Below the pieces are notes generated by a model, which ran no database searches, had not been told where the DNA came from, and saw only the letters and a list, made by a program, of their open reading frames with translations. The position numbers were made by a program, and so were the translations under genes. From DATEOR01 sp035273885 (lineage in GTDB: Bacteria; Actinomycetota; Thermoleophilia; Gaiellales; Gaiellaceae), in NCBI GenBank assembly GCA_035273885.1, contig DATEOR010000003.1, forward strand, positions 1-18,991: a stretch of DNA of 18,991 bases. Direction: 5' to 3'. Positions 1-7,258 of this stretch are shown here, piece after piece. Each line of letters starts with the position of its first letter. The first letter of the stretch is position 1.

Positions 1-846
1 GAGATCGTCGTCGTCGTCGACGGAAGCACCGACGGATCCGCCGAAGCCCTGGCGGACCTGGCAAAGGACGTTCCTCGCCTCCGGATCGTCGAGACGTCAG
101 GGAGGGGCGAGGCGGGCGCTCGTCAGGCCGGGGCCGAGGCGGCCACCTGCGAGGTCATCCTTTTCCTCGACGACGACGTAATGCCGACGCAGGGGCTCGT
201 CGCTGGCCACGCCCGCCATCACCGCGACCGCGCGCAGCTCCTCGTCCTCGGCTACATGCCGGTCCGCCTGACGCCGCCCCGTCGCGGGCGCGATCTCGGC
301 GCATATCTCTACGCGGACGCCTACGAGAACCGCTGCGCCGAATACGAGCGCGATCCCGCCTCTGTGATCACGACTCTCTGGGGCGGCAACTTCTCAGTCC
401 GCGGCGACGATGCGCGCCGCGTCGGCCTCGAGTCGAGCGGATTCGAAGGGTATGCAGTCGACCGGGACTTCGGGCTGCGTTGCGCCCGCGCCGGCTTGAG
501 CGCGATCTTCGACCGCGCGCTCTTGGGTCACCATCTCTACGACCGATCCCTGGAGGAAATGCTCGCAAGCACGAGGAGCCAGGGCCGGGGGCGCCGCTCG
601 ATTCACGAAAGGCACGAGGACATCGTCGGGCCTCTCGAGCCAGAGCTCTTCGACGGAGGTTTGCCTACAACCGCGGCAACGCTCGTTCGCGCTTCCCGCC
701 GTCCTTGGGCCCACGCGATCGTCGTGCCACTGCTCCTTTGGCTGGCAAAGGCCGCAGGTGCGCTGCGGGCGTTCGGGATCCAGACGTCGATCGGACGGCT
801 CCTCAGGCGGATCGAGTATCAGCGCGGGGCTGCGGATAGCGGCTAG
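1..846 (+). CDS. Glycosyltransferase family 2, 5' end missing
   Basis: The frame is open from base 1 to TAG at 844-846 and gives 281 visible residues. The start lies before the window, probably by only 10-20 codons, because the visible part opens inside the first nucleotide-binding strand (VVVVDGSTDGS, residues 3-13). The metal-binding acidic motif LDDD is at residues 56-59. WGGNFSVRG near 127-135 and DRDFGLRCARAG near 154-165 match the acceptor-side half of GT2 folds. A hydrophobic stretch near residues 238-252 (VVPLLLWLAKAAGAL) could be a membrane anchor or an amphipathic helix. The family uses a nucleotide sugar to extend a glycan at the cytoplasmic face. Donor and acceptor cannot be read from the sequence. 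It converges on the large minus-strand operon and shares its last bases with that operon's stop. It may belong to the same polysaccharide locus, but nothing here proves it. Confidence 0.88.
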   Translation, partial: EIVVVVDGSTDGSAEALADLAKDVPRLRIVETSGRGEAGARQAGAEAATCEVILFLDDDVMPTQGLVAGHARHHRDRAQLLVLGYMPVRLTPPRRGRDLGAYLYADAYENRCAEYERDPASVITTLWGGNFSVRGDDARRVGLESSGFEGYAVDRDFGLRCARAGLSAIFDRALLGHHLYDRSLEEMLASTRSQGRGRRSIHERHEDIVGPLEPELFDGGLPTTAATLVRASRRPWAHAIVVPLLLWLAKAAGALRAFGIQTSIGRLLRRIEYQRGAADSG

Positions 847-1895
847 CGGCCCTGCTGTGCCAGGCCGAGCGCTAGTCGAAGCGGCGCGGCCTGACTCTCC
901 CACCGCTCCAGCTGCTGCTCCCGCGCCTTGGGTGCGACCTCGAGAAGCTCGGAATGGCGGTCGAGAGCGCGCTGGATGCCCGCTGCAATTCCAGCCGCCG
1001 AGTTATCGACGTGCACCGCATAGGGGAAGAGCGTCCGCCTGAACGGAGACTCACTCGTCACGAGCGGCCGACACGCGTAGACCGCCTCATGCGCTGCGCG
1101 CATGGCCGCGGTGGGATTCGTCGTCAGGACGACGATCACGTCTGCGCTCTCGAGGGCTCTGCGGTAGTCGTCGCCGTGGAGAAACCCTACGAAGGAGACG
1201 TTCTTCGGAGCCGCTTCGCGCAACGAAGCGGGAAGCTTGCGAGCATCTCCCGCGACCAGCAGATCGATTTCCTGTAGTCGGCCCGCGGCCTCGACCGCTG
1301 CGGTGAACGGCTCGTCTGGGGCGAGGGTTCCGACCAAGATGACTCGCGGGCGGCCCGAGAGCGGAGTCGGCGGTGCCACCTCCCACACCGGGGGTGCTTC
1401 ATGGAAAACCGCCCCGTGTCCTCCCCACGAGTCGACCTCCCGCCGAAGGTCGTCGTTTGCGACGAGCGTGCTTACGGCGCGGCGTGCGAGCCGGGCGTGG
1501 AAAGGCCTGAAGAGCTTGCCGACGCGGCTTCCGTTGAGGCCGAACGCAGCGGGATGGCTGTCAAGGGCGACGGGGGCTCGCGTCAGCCGTCCGTAGGCCA
1601 TCGCCAGCACCACGGGGAAGACGGGGGGGTTGGTCACGATGACCGAACGCGGCCGGCGGACAGCCAGGTAGGCCGCAGTCCTCAGGGTGTCAACGGCATA
1701 GCGAACAGGCACGAGCGGCGCACTCACGATCTTCAGGCTGTAGAAGCACCGCGCCTCGCCACCCAACGCAGCGGCGACATCGCGTGACCGGCCCTCCACG
1801 GAGCTCCAGGCAAGGAAGCTCACGGCGGGTCGGCTCTTCGCCGCAACACGGGCGGAGGCCGTTCGAGCAACGTTCTCGCTCACCCGCGCCGTCAC
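843..1895 (-). CDS. GT-B fold glycosyltransferase, GT4-like, last gene of operon
   Basis: A 350-residue protein. The reading frame stays open upstream to 2342, but that part is antisense-frame shadow of the polymerase gene and has no family-like sequence. I chose GTG at 1895-1893 because it overlaps the upstream stop in a GTGA junction and puts the first beta strand (AVSFLAW, residues 24-30) near the N-terminus. The N-terminal domain spans about 24-165, with VIVTNPP near 85-91 and DSH at 112-114. The C-terminal donor-binding domain starts at PRVILVGTLAPDEPF (183-197) and contains LLVAGD (212-217), VSFVGF (233-238) and HEAVYACRPLV (269-279), the region that holds donor ligands in GT4 enzymes. 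The acidic pair usual in GT4 is reduced here. It probably adds a sugar to the lipid-linked repeat unit on the cytoplasmic side. A second in-frame GTG four codons later is an alternative start. Sugar specificity is unknown. Confidence 0.8.
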   Translation of the reverse strand: MTARVSENVARTASARVAAKSRPAVSFLAWSSVEGRSRDVAAALGGEARCFYSLKIVSAPLVPVRYAVDTLRTAAYLAVRRPRSVIVTNPPVFPVVLAMAYGRLTRAPVALDSHPAAFGLNGSRVGKLFRPFHARLARRAVSTLVANDDLRREVDSWGGHGAVFHEAPPVWEVAPPTPLSGRPRVILVGTLAPDEPFTAAVEAAGRLQEIDLLVAGDARKLPASLREAAPKNVSFVGFLHGDDYRRALESADVIVVLTTNPTAAMRAAHEAVYACRPLVTSESPFRRTLFPYAVHVDNSAAGIAAGIQRALDRHSELLEVAPKAREQQLERWESQAAPLRLALGLAQQGR

Positions 1896-3373
1896 CGTGC
1901 CCGGGCAGCCGCCAGGGTTCCCGCGGCCCGCGACGGGCGCTCGTCGCTCGCTTCCGCGACCGGCACGGGCCGCACGCGGGCGAAAAGCAGGCCGAGGAGC
2001 GGCCAGAAGAGATGCGGAAAGCCGCTGACGACGAAGTAGTTTGCGACGATGTGCATGAAGAGCAGCAGGATCACCGAGAGATAGACGGTCCTGGCAAGCG
2101 CTCGCTGGGTGGGATCGCGGGACCGCGTGAACGCGCGTGCTCTCTGGGCCAGCGCCAACATGAGACAGCCGTAGATCGCCAGAAGGATGATCCCCCCGCG
2201 GAGAACCATCGTGATGTACAGAGACTCGGTGTACGGCCAATCGACCTCCGGCGGCACCCCGGGCCCGTAGCCAGCAAACCAGCGTTCGTCCTTGGACAGG
2301 GCAGGGATGTACTGGTCGGTCCAGATCAAGTAGCGGGCCCAAAGCGTCTGTGGCACGTAGTCCGGCCGATGGGTGATGACCGTCCCCTGTCCGAACTGCT
2401 GGTCGTAGCGGTTCGTGAGGAGCGGGCTGAACAACAGCGCCAGCACCATCGCCCCGATAGCGACACCGACCACCAGCTTGCTCAGCTTGCGCATCCAGAA
2501 ACCGAGAACCAGCGCGCCGATGAAAACGCCCGCGATCGGAGCGATGGTCGCCGTCGCGATCACACCCCCGCCGGCGATCGCCAGAACGAATCCAAGCGCC
2601 CGGCGGCTCATGACCTTGGACTCCGGCTCGAGGTAAAGAGCCAGGCCGAGCAGAATGACGAGGAATAGGTAGCCGCCCAGCTCGTGCCAGATCGGGAATG
2701 GCCCGGTCGCACGCGGGATCGCCTGATACCCGTACGCGGTGGACACGTCGATTCCGGTGAGCTTCGCGACGATGTCACGCGTCGGACCGAGGTTCAGCGA
2801 CTGTGCGATACCGAGAAGCGCCACGGGAACGCTCGCGAACATGACGAGCCGGATGGCTCTGCGCCGGAGCTCCTCCGAGGTCACCGCAGCCATGACGGCC
2901 CGGTAGATGAGAAGGAACTGGAAGGGCCCGAGTAGCTCACCGATGGCGTCGAAGGAGAACGGATCTCCCCTCGCGATCAAGTCGAAGGACCCGAGCATCA
3001 GGTTCCCGACCGCATACAGCAAAGCGAGCCAGTCGAAGGTTCTCCACGGGACGCGATCCGTTCGCGTCGCGGTCGCCAGGAGTACCGCCGAGGCGACGAG
3101 CGCGATGACGGCCTCCGAGGGGCGCAACGCCGGGATCGGGAATCCGCGCTGCATACCCGAGACGATGGGGACCCCCGCTGCGAGAACGAGCGCGCCGTAG
3201 GCCGGGCGCGCCATGACCGCCAGGAAAATCGCGATGATTGAGAGGAACGCGAACGTAAGGGTCGGCCCCATGACAATGAGGAGGCGACCGAAGAAGAGAG
3301 CAGCGAGCAGCACGCCGAGCCAGGCTGCCACCTGCACGGAGGCCTTCCGGGCGGTGAGGATTGCCGCGCTCAT
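1892..3373 (-). CDS. Wzy/O-antigen ligase-type polytopic membrane protein
   Basis: A 493-residue protein with about ten to twelve hydrophobic segments, for example near 17-35, 40-54, 58-72, 88-101, 175-190, 232-247, 261-292, 300-318, 386-409 and 430-465. A long non-membrane loop at about 319-385 contains TLWARYLIWTDQY (343-355), FAGYGPG (366-372) and YTESLYITMVLRGG (381-394). That loop between late membrane segments is the hallmark of the Wzy_C/O-antigen ligase family, which polymerises lipid-linked repeat units or transfers finished glycan to an acceptor on the outer face of the membrane. Polymerases and ligases cannot be separated by sequence alone. Next to a Wzc-like protein and an initiating sugar transferase, polymerase is the likelier role. 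The ATG at 3373 overlaps the upstream stop as ATGA, and the stop overlaps the next start as GTGA. Confidence 0.85.
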   Translation of the reverse strand: MSAAILTARKASVQVAAWLGVLLAALFFGRLLIVMGPTLTFAFLSIIAIFLAVMARPAYGALVLAAGVPIVSGMQRGFPIPALRPSEAVIALVASAVLLATATRTDRVPWRTFDWLALLYAVGNLMLGSFDLIARGDPFSFDAIGELLGPFQFLLIYRAVMAAVTSEELRRRAIRLVMFASVPVALLGIAQSLNLGPTRDIVAKLTGIDVSTAYGYQAIPRATGPFPIWHELGGYLFLVILLGLALYLEPESKVMSRRALGFVLAIAGGGVIATATIAPIAGVFIGALVLGFWMRKLSKLVVGVAIGAMVLALLFSPLLTNRYDQQFGQGTVITHRPDYVPQTLWARYLIWTDQYIPALSKDERWFAGYGPGVPPEVDWPYTESLYITMVLRGGIILLAIYGCLMLALAQRARAFTRSRDPTQRALARTVYLSVILLLFMHIVANYFVVSGFPHLFWPLLGLLFARVRPVPVAEASDERPSRAAGTLAAARAR

Positions 3374-3870
3374 CGCCGCTCCGCCTGCAAGATCGCCCTA
3401 GCCGGATTGCCGACGACGGTCTCCCCCGCCTCGACGTCGCGAGTGACGACGGCGCCTGCCCCGATCATGGCGCCCGCACCAACCCGGATGCCGCCGAGGA
3501 GGACAGCTCCCGACCCGATCGAGGCACCGTCCTCTACGAAGGTCCGAAGCAGCGTCCAGTCGTCCTCGTTCTGCAGCTCCCCGTCCGCGTTCGTCGAGCG
3601 CGGGAGCTTGTCGTTGATGAACACCACTCCGTGCCCGACGAAGACGTCGTCCCCGATCTCGACGCCGGTGCAGACGAACGTGTGGCTCTGCACCTTGCAG
3701 CGCGCGCCGATCCGCGCGCCGGCCTGGATCTCCACGAACGGGCCGATGCGGCTCTCGTCGCCGATGCTGCAGCCGTAGACGTTCGTGAAGGGGTGGACGA
3801 TGACGCCTTCACCGAACTCGACGTCGTCGATCAGCCGAAAGGGCGCGTCGTTGACGGGCGACTCAGCCAC
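3370..3870 (-). CDS. Left-handed beta-helix sugar N-acetyltransferase, WbpD/WlbB-like
   Basis: A 166-residue protein starting at GTG 3870-3868, which overlaps the aminotransferase gene by 8 bases. Most of it is hexapeptide repeat: IGDESRIGPFVEIQAGARIGAR around 36-57, VEIGDDVFVG around 70-79, VEDGASIGSGAVLL around 112-125, then VGAGAMIGAGAVV around 130-142. A loop after the central coils carries GHGVVFINDKLPRS (79-92). The FINDxxPR segment is typical of acetyltransferases that use acetyl-CoA to acetylate the 3-amino group of UDP-2-acetamido-3-amino-2,3-dideoxy-glucuronate. VVGNPAR (152-158) is the usual cap of the family. Length matches the short WlbB type, without the N-terminal Rossmann domain of PglD. 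It follows directly after its presumed partner aminotransferase, and a Gfo/Idh dehydrogenase lies in the same operon. Another 3- or 4-amino UDP- or dTDP-sugar substrate remains possible. Confidence 0.88.
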   Translation of the reverse strand: MAESPVNDAPFRLIDDVEFGEGVIVHPFTNVYGCSIGDESRIGPFVEIQAGARIGARCKVQSHTFVCTGVEIGDDVFVGHGVVFINDKLPRSTNADGELQNEDDWTLLRTFVEDGASIGSGAVLLGGIRVGAGAMIGAGAVVTRDVEAGETVVGNPARAILQAERR

Positions 3871-4999
3871 GCGCGAAGAACTCCTTGATCGCCTCGATCA
3901 CCGTCACCAGGTGCTCCTCCGTCATGCCCGGGAAGAGCGGCAACGACAGCCCCTCCTTCGAGACCGCCTCCGCGACCGGGAAGGCGCCGACGCCATGGCC
4001 CAGCCAGCGATACGCAGGCGAGAGGTGGGGCGGCTCGGGGTAGTGGCGCCCGGTCTGGATCCCCCGGCGGATCAGGAACTCCTGCAGCTGGGCCCGCGAC
4101 TCGGTCCTGACGACGAACAGATGCCAGACGGGGATGCTTCCGCGCGCGACGGGCGGCAAACGGAGGTCCCCGAGCCCGTCGAGCTCGGCCAGATACGTCG
4201 AGGCCGCCTCCTGCCGGTTCGCGTTCCAACGGTCGAGGTGCGGAAGCTTCGCCGAAAGCACGGCTGCCTGAAGCGCGTCGAGGCGCGACGTGAAGCCTTC
4301 GAAGTCGTGGCGATATTTCGCGCGCTGACCGTGCTCGCGCAGGGCGCGCACCCGCTCGGCGAGCTCGAGGTCGTCGGTGACGAGCGCGCCCGCGTCGCCC
4401 ATTGCGCCGAGGTTCTTCGCCGGATAGAAGCTGAAGGCCGCAGCCCTTCCGGCCGAGCCGGCGCGGATCCCGTCGCGCCGGGCGCCGTGCGCCTGGCAGG
4501 CGTCCTCGACGAGCGTGAGGCCTCGGGCCGAGGCGAGCGCCTCGAGCGCGACGACGTCCGCCATCTGGCCGTAGAGGTGCACCGGCAGGATGGCGCGCGT
4601 TCGCTTGGTGACTGCCGCTTCGGCCGCCGCCACGTCGATGTTGTCGTCGTCCTCAGAGACGTCGACGACGACCGGGCGCGCCGCGGTTTGCGAGACCGCC
4701 TCGAAAGTCGCCACGAAGGTGTTCGCGGGGACGATGACCTCGTCGCCCCGTCCGATTCCCAGCGCGAGCAGCGCGAGACGAAGCGCGTCCAGCCCGCTCG
4801 CGAGGCCCACGGCGTGAGCGCTCTCGCAATAGGCGGCGAACTCGTCCTCGAAGGCCTGAACGGCAGCGCCGCTCCCGAACTCGTTCCTGTCGATCAACCC
4901 TGAGGCGGCTGCCAGCACGTCGTCCTTCACGGCGGCGTTCACCGGCGTGAGGTCGAGGAACGGGACCGCGAGCGAGCGGGTCGAGGCGACCGACGCCAT
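3863..4999 (-). CDS. DegT/DnrJ/EryC1 PLP sugar aminotransferase, WbpE/WlbC-like
   Basis: A 378-residue aspartate-aminotransferase-fold enzyme that moves an amino group, usually from glutamate, to a keto-sugar nucleotide. VPFLDL (12-17) opens the protein, as is usual for the family. GLASGLDAL (65-73) binds phosphate. EDACQAHGA (165-173) supplies the Asp that pairs with the pyridine nitrogen. FSFYPAKNLGAMGDAGA (189-205) carries the Schiff-base Lys195. I chose ATG at 4999, which touches the upstream stop as TGATG. A GTG one codon earlier gives the alternative start 5002. With the Gfo/Idh oxidase and the beta-helix acetyltransferase in the same operon, the likely step is 3-amination of the 3-keto UDP-GlcNAc-uronate. 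The family also includes 4-aminotransferases, so the position on the sugar is inferred from context. Confidence 0.9.
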   Translation of the reverse strand: MASVASTRSLAVPFLDLTPVNAAVKDDVLAAASGLIDRNEFGSGAAVQAFEDEFAAYCESAHAVGLASGLDALRLALLALGIGRGDEVIVPANTFVATFEAVSQTAARPVVVDVSEDDDNIDVAAAEAAVTKRTRAILPVHLYGQMADVVALEALASARGLTLVEDACQAHGARRDGIRAGSAGRAAAFSFYPAKNLGAMGDAGALVTDDLELAERVRALREHGQRAKYRHDFEGFTSRLDALQAAVLSAKLPHLDRWNANRQEAASTYLAELDGLGDLRLPPVARGSIPVWHLFVVRTESRAQLQEFLIRRGIQTGRHYPEPPHLSPAYRWLGHGVGAFPVAEAVSKEGLSLPLFPGMTEEHLVTVIEAIKEFFARG

Positions 5000-6204
5000 C
5001 ACGCGCCTCCAAAGGCCGAGCGATACGCCTCGACGAGCTTCGGCGCGCCGACGTTCTCCCAGCGCAGGAGCTCCTCGAATCGCTCGCGCGCGGAGGCGCC
5101 GAGCAGTTCCGCGCGCCGGCCGTCGGCCAGCACGCCGTCGAGCGCCCTGGCGAGCGCCTCCGCGCTCATGTCGTCCGCGTACGCGATCGTGTCGGAGCAG
5201 AGGCCTTCGGTCTGAGGAAGCCTGTGGGCGACGACGGGCGCCCCCGCCGACATGTATTCCACGAGCTTCACGAAGCTGGCGAGCTCGTTGAAGGCAGAGG
5301 CGGTCTCAGGCGCGACACACACGTCAGCGGAGCGGACGAGCGAGGCGATCTCGTCGCGCCGTCCGACCCAGCCGAGCCATAGAAACGAATCGCCGATGCC
5401 GAGCTCGGCAGCGCGCCTCTCCGCGGCCGGGCGAGCGGAGCCGTCGCCCGCGAGCACGACCTTGACGTCCTTCTCCTCGAGCAGCGCGATCGCCTCGACC
5501 AGGTGGATGAGGCAGTCCTGCTCACCCATGGCGCCGACGTAGGCCACCAGACGCCTGGCTTCCCCCCGCCAGCGTGGAGACGGTGCCGCGTCCGGAAGCG
5601 CCCAGCCGTTCGGAACGACGGCCGCCTGCCCGGCGAGCAGCTTGTTGGCGAGCGCGCGCCGCTCGTATTCCGAGTTGGCGAAGACGGCGAGCGAGGCGCG
5701 CGAGAACGACGCGCGCTCGAGAACTTGCGCGAGCCAGGCCAACGACCGCATGACCGGCCCCGAGCCGTACTTCTCGGCGAGCAGAACCGGCGCGACGTCG
5801 TGCTGGTCGAAGACGAAACGCGGCTGGAATCCTTGAGCCATCCGGACTATCGGGCCGAGCAGCCAGAGGTTGTCCGGTGGATTGGCAGCGTGAACGACGT
5901 CGACGGGCGATCGCCGAGCGAGCCGGAACACGGCCCGGACGACGAGCGAGAACGACTTCGTGAGCTCGGAGATCTGGCCGAGCGCCCCCGCTCCCTCGGA
6001 GGGCAGCCGGTAGAGAGCCAGGTGGACGGCAGGGTCGGTTATCTCGCGCACCCGCTCGGGGTTTCGCGTGCCTCCCACGAGAGTGACGCGATAACCGGCG
6101 CGTGCCAGCGCCTCGGCTTCGGCGCGAGGCCGGATGTCGAGCTCGAGATCCGCGTTCTGGCTGACGACCGCCACGTGCGGCTTCGCGCTTGGTTCACGGG
6201 ACAA
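4999..6204 (-). CDS. Glycosyltransferase family 4
   Basis: A 401-residue GT-B enzyme. The N-terminal domain starts with HVAVVSQNADLELDIRPR (10-27), the acceptor-side strand and loop of the WbuB/WlbE-like GT4 group, and includes DVVHAANPPDNL (102-113) and FVFDQHD (130-136). The donor domain runs from about 218, with VAYVGAMGEQD (220-230), VVLAGDGS (249-256), FLWLGWVGRRDE (274-285) and FVKLVEYMSAGAPVV (311-325). The start is TTG at 6204-6202, eleven bases inside the upstream gene. It is supported by an AAGAGG ribosome-binding sequence about nine bases before it. A GTG at about 6177 (before AVVSQN) is the alternative. The gene sits between the genes for the first and second steps of the presumed diacetamido-uronate pathway, so it may transfer that sugar. 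That is inference only. Confidence 0.88.
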   Translation of the reverse strand: MSREPSAKPHVAVVSQNADLELDIRPRAEAEALARAGYRVTLVGGTRNPERVREITDPAVHLALYRLPSEGAGALGQISELTKSFSLVVRAVFRLARRSPVDVVHAANPPDNLWLLGPIVRMAQGFQPRFVFDQHDVAPVLLAEKYGSGPVMRSLAWLAQVLERASFSRASLAVFANSEYERRALANKLLAGQAAVVPNGWALPDAAPSPRWRGEARRLVAYVGAMGEQDCLIHLVEAIALLEEKDVKVVLAGDGSARPAAERRAAELGIGDSFLWLGWVGRRDEIASLVRSADVCVAPETASAFNELASFVKLVEYMSAGAPVVAHRLPQTEGLCSDTIAYADDMSAEALARALDGVLADGRRAELLGASARERFEELLRWENVGAPKLVEAYRSAFGGA

Positions 6205-7258
6205 CTGTGGCCGCCTCTTGGTCGACGCCCAGGACTTTCACCCTCGCGCCTGCAAGATCGAGCGAGCGCTCCACGGCCTCCACGATTCGGACGACGTCGA
6301 GTCCGAGCTGCGCGTGCGACCGGGGCGTGAGGCCTTTGACAACCGCCAGACGGAAATCCTCGAGCTCGCGAAGGAGCGGCTCGGCGGGCTCGACCCGCGG
6401 GGAGACGATGTCTCCGGTTCGATAGCTCAGCTGAAACTCGCCGAACGATGCCGGATCGCGCAGCATGACCTGAGAGTCGAAGATCCGAACCGGCTCGGGA
6501 CTCGTGTCGTCGTAGAGGATCATCTTCGAGGAGCCGACGATCGCGGTCCGGCGCAGCTTGCTCGGCGCGAGCCATGCGATTTCGACGTGCCCGATCGTCC
6601 CCGAGGGGAACGCGAGGTTGATGAAGGCGACATCCGGAATCGTGGGAATGACACAGCCCCGGCTCCACGCAGCCACCTCGGTGGGCAGCTCGTCGAGCCA
6701 GTAGCGAAGGATGGAGAAGTCGTGAGGCCCGAGATCCCAGGCGACGCTCACGTCGGGCTGGTGGAGGCCGAGGTTCACGCGGCTCGTAGAGATGAAGTAG
6801 ATCTCGCCGAGCTCGCCGGCCGAAATCAGGTCGCGGATGAGGATGACGGGGGGGCTGTAGAGGAACGTGTGCCCCGGCATGAGCACGAGACCGGCCGCGT
6901 CCGCGAGCCGCATGAGCTCCGTCGCCTCGGCGTTCGACGCGGCGAGCGGCTTTTCGACGAAGACGTGCTTCCCCGCTTCGAGGGCGGCCCTCGCCAAGCG
7001 GTAATGCGTCCCCACAGGCGTCGCGATCGCCACCGCCTCGATGGCGGGATCAGCGATGAGCTCCTCCGCACGCGTCGTCCGCTTCACCGCGGGATAACGC
7101 GCGCCGACCTTGTCGAGCGCCTCGGCGTCCAGGTCGCTCATGGCCACGACCTCCACTCCTTCGAGCTCGTGGAGGTTGCGGACGAGGTTCGGGCCCCAGT
7201 AGCCGAGGCCGATGACGCCGACCCCGAGTCGGCGTCCGGTCCCGTTCCGCCGGGTCAT
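6194..7258 (-). CDS. Gfo/Idh/MocA NAD-dependent sugar dehydrogenase, WbpB/WlbA-like
   Basis: A 354-residue oxidoreductase. The frame is open to 7564, but the real start is ATG 7258-7256, which overlaps the upstream stop as ATGA and sits just before the Rossmann strand LGVGVIGLGYWGPNLVRN (11-28). AIATPVGTHYRLA (77-89) lines the nicotinamide site. FVEKPLA (100-106) holds the family's catalytic Lys103. WDLGPHDFSIL (174-184) supplies the Asp and His of the active site. In the WbpB/WlbA branch the enzyme oxidises C3 of UDP-GlcNAc-uronate and hands the 3-keto product to a DegT aminotransferase. Both that partner and an acetyltransferase of the right type lie downstream in this operon. Many Gfo/Idh enzymes act on other sugars, so the substrate depends on context. 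Confidence 0.88.
   Translation of the reverse strand: MTRRNGTGRRLGVGVIGLGYWGPNLVRNLHELEGVEVVAMSDLDAEALDKVGARYPAVKRTTRAEELIADPAIEAVAIATPVGTHYRLARAALEAGKHVFVEKPLAASNAEATELMRLADAAGLVLMPGHTFLYSPPVILIRDLISAGELGEIYFISTSRVNLGLHQPDVSVAWDLGPHDFSILRYWLDELPTEVAAWSRGCVIPTIPDVAFINLAFPSGTIGHVEIAWLAPSKLRRTAIVGSSKMILYDDTSPEPVRIFDSQVMLRDPASFGEFQLSYRTGDIVSPRVEPAEPLLRELEDFRLAVVKGLTPRSHAQLGLDVVRIVEAVERSLDLAGARVKVLGVDQEAATVVP
6215..6220 (-). promoter_or_regulatory. Ribosome-binding site deciding the TTG start at 6204
   Basis: On the minus strand these bases read AAGAGG or close to it (complement of 6219-6214), followed by about nine bases and then TTG at 6204. It lies inside the 3' end of the Gfo/Idh gene. It is the main reason to prefer the rare TTG over a GTG about nine codons further in. 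Confidence 0.5.

Noticed and set aside
1896..2342. 149-codon N-terminal extension of the GT4 gene ending at 843
   Set aside because: It is antisense-frame shadow of the polymerase gene, rich in Arg, Pro and His without family motifs. The GTGA junction at 1892-1895 gives a better start.
3785..4903. 372-codon plus-strand open frame
   Set aside because: It lies opposite the DegT aminotransferase and acetyltransferase genes. Its Arg/Glu/Asp-rich composition is typical of antisense frames in GC-rich DNA.
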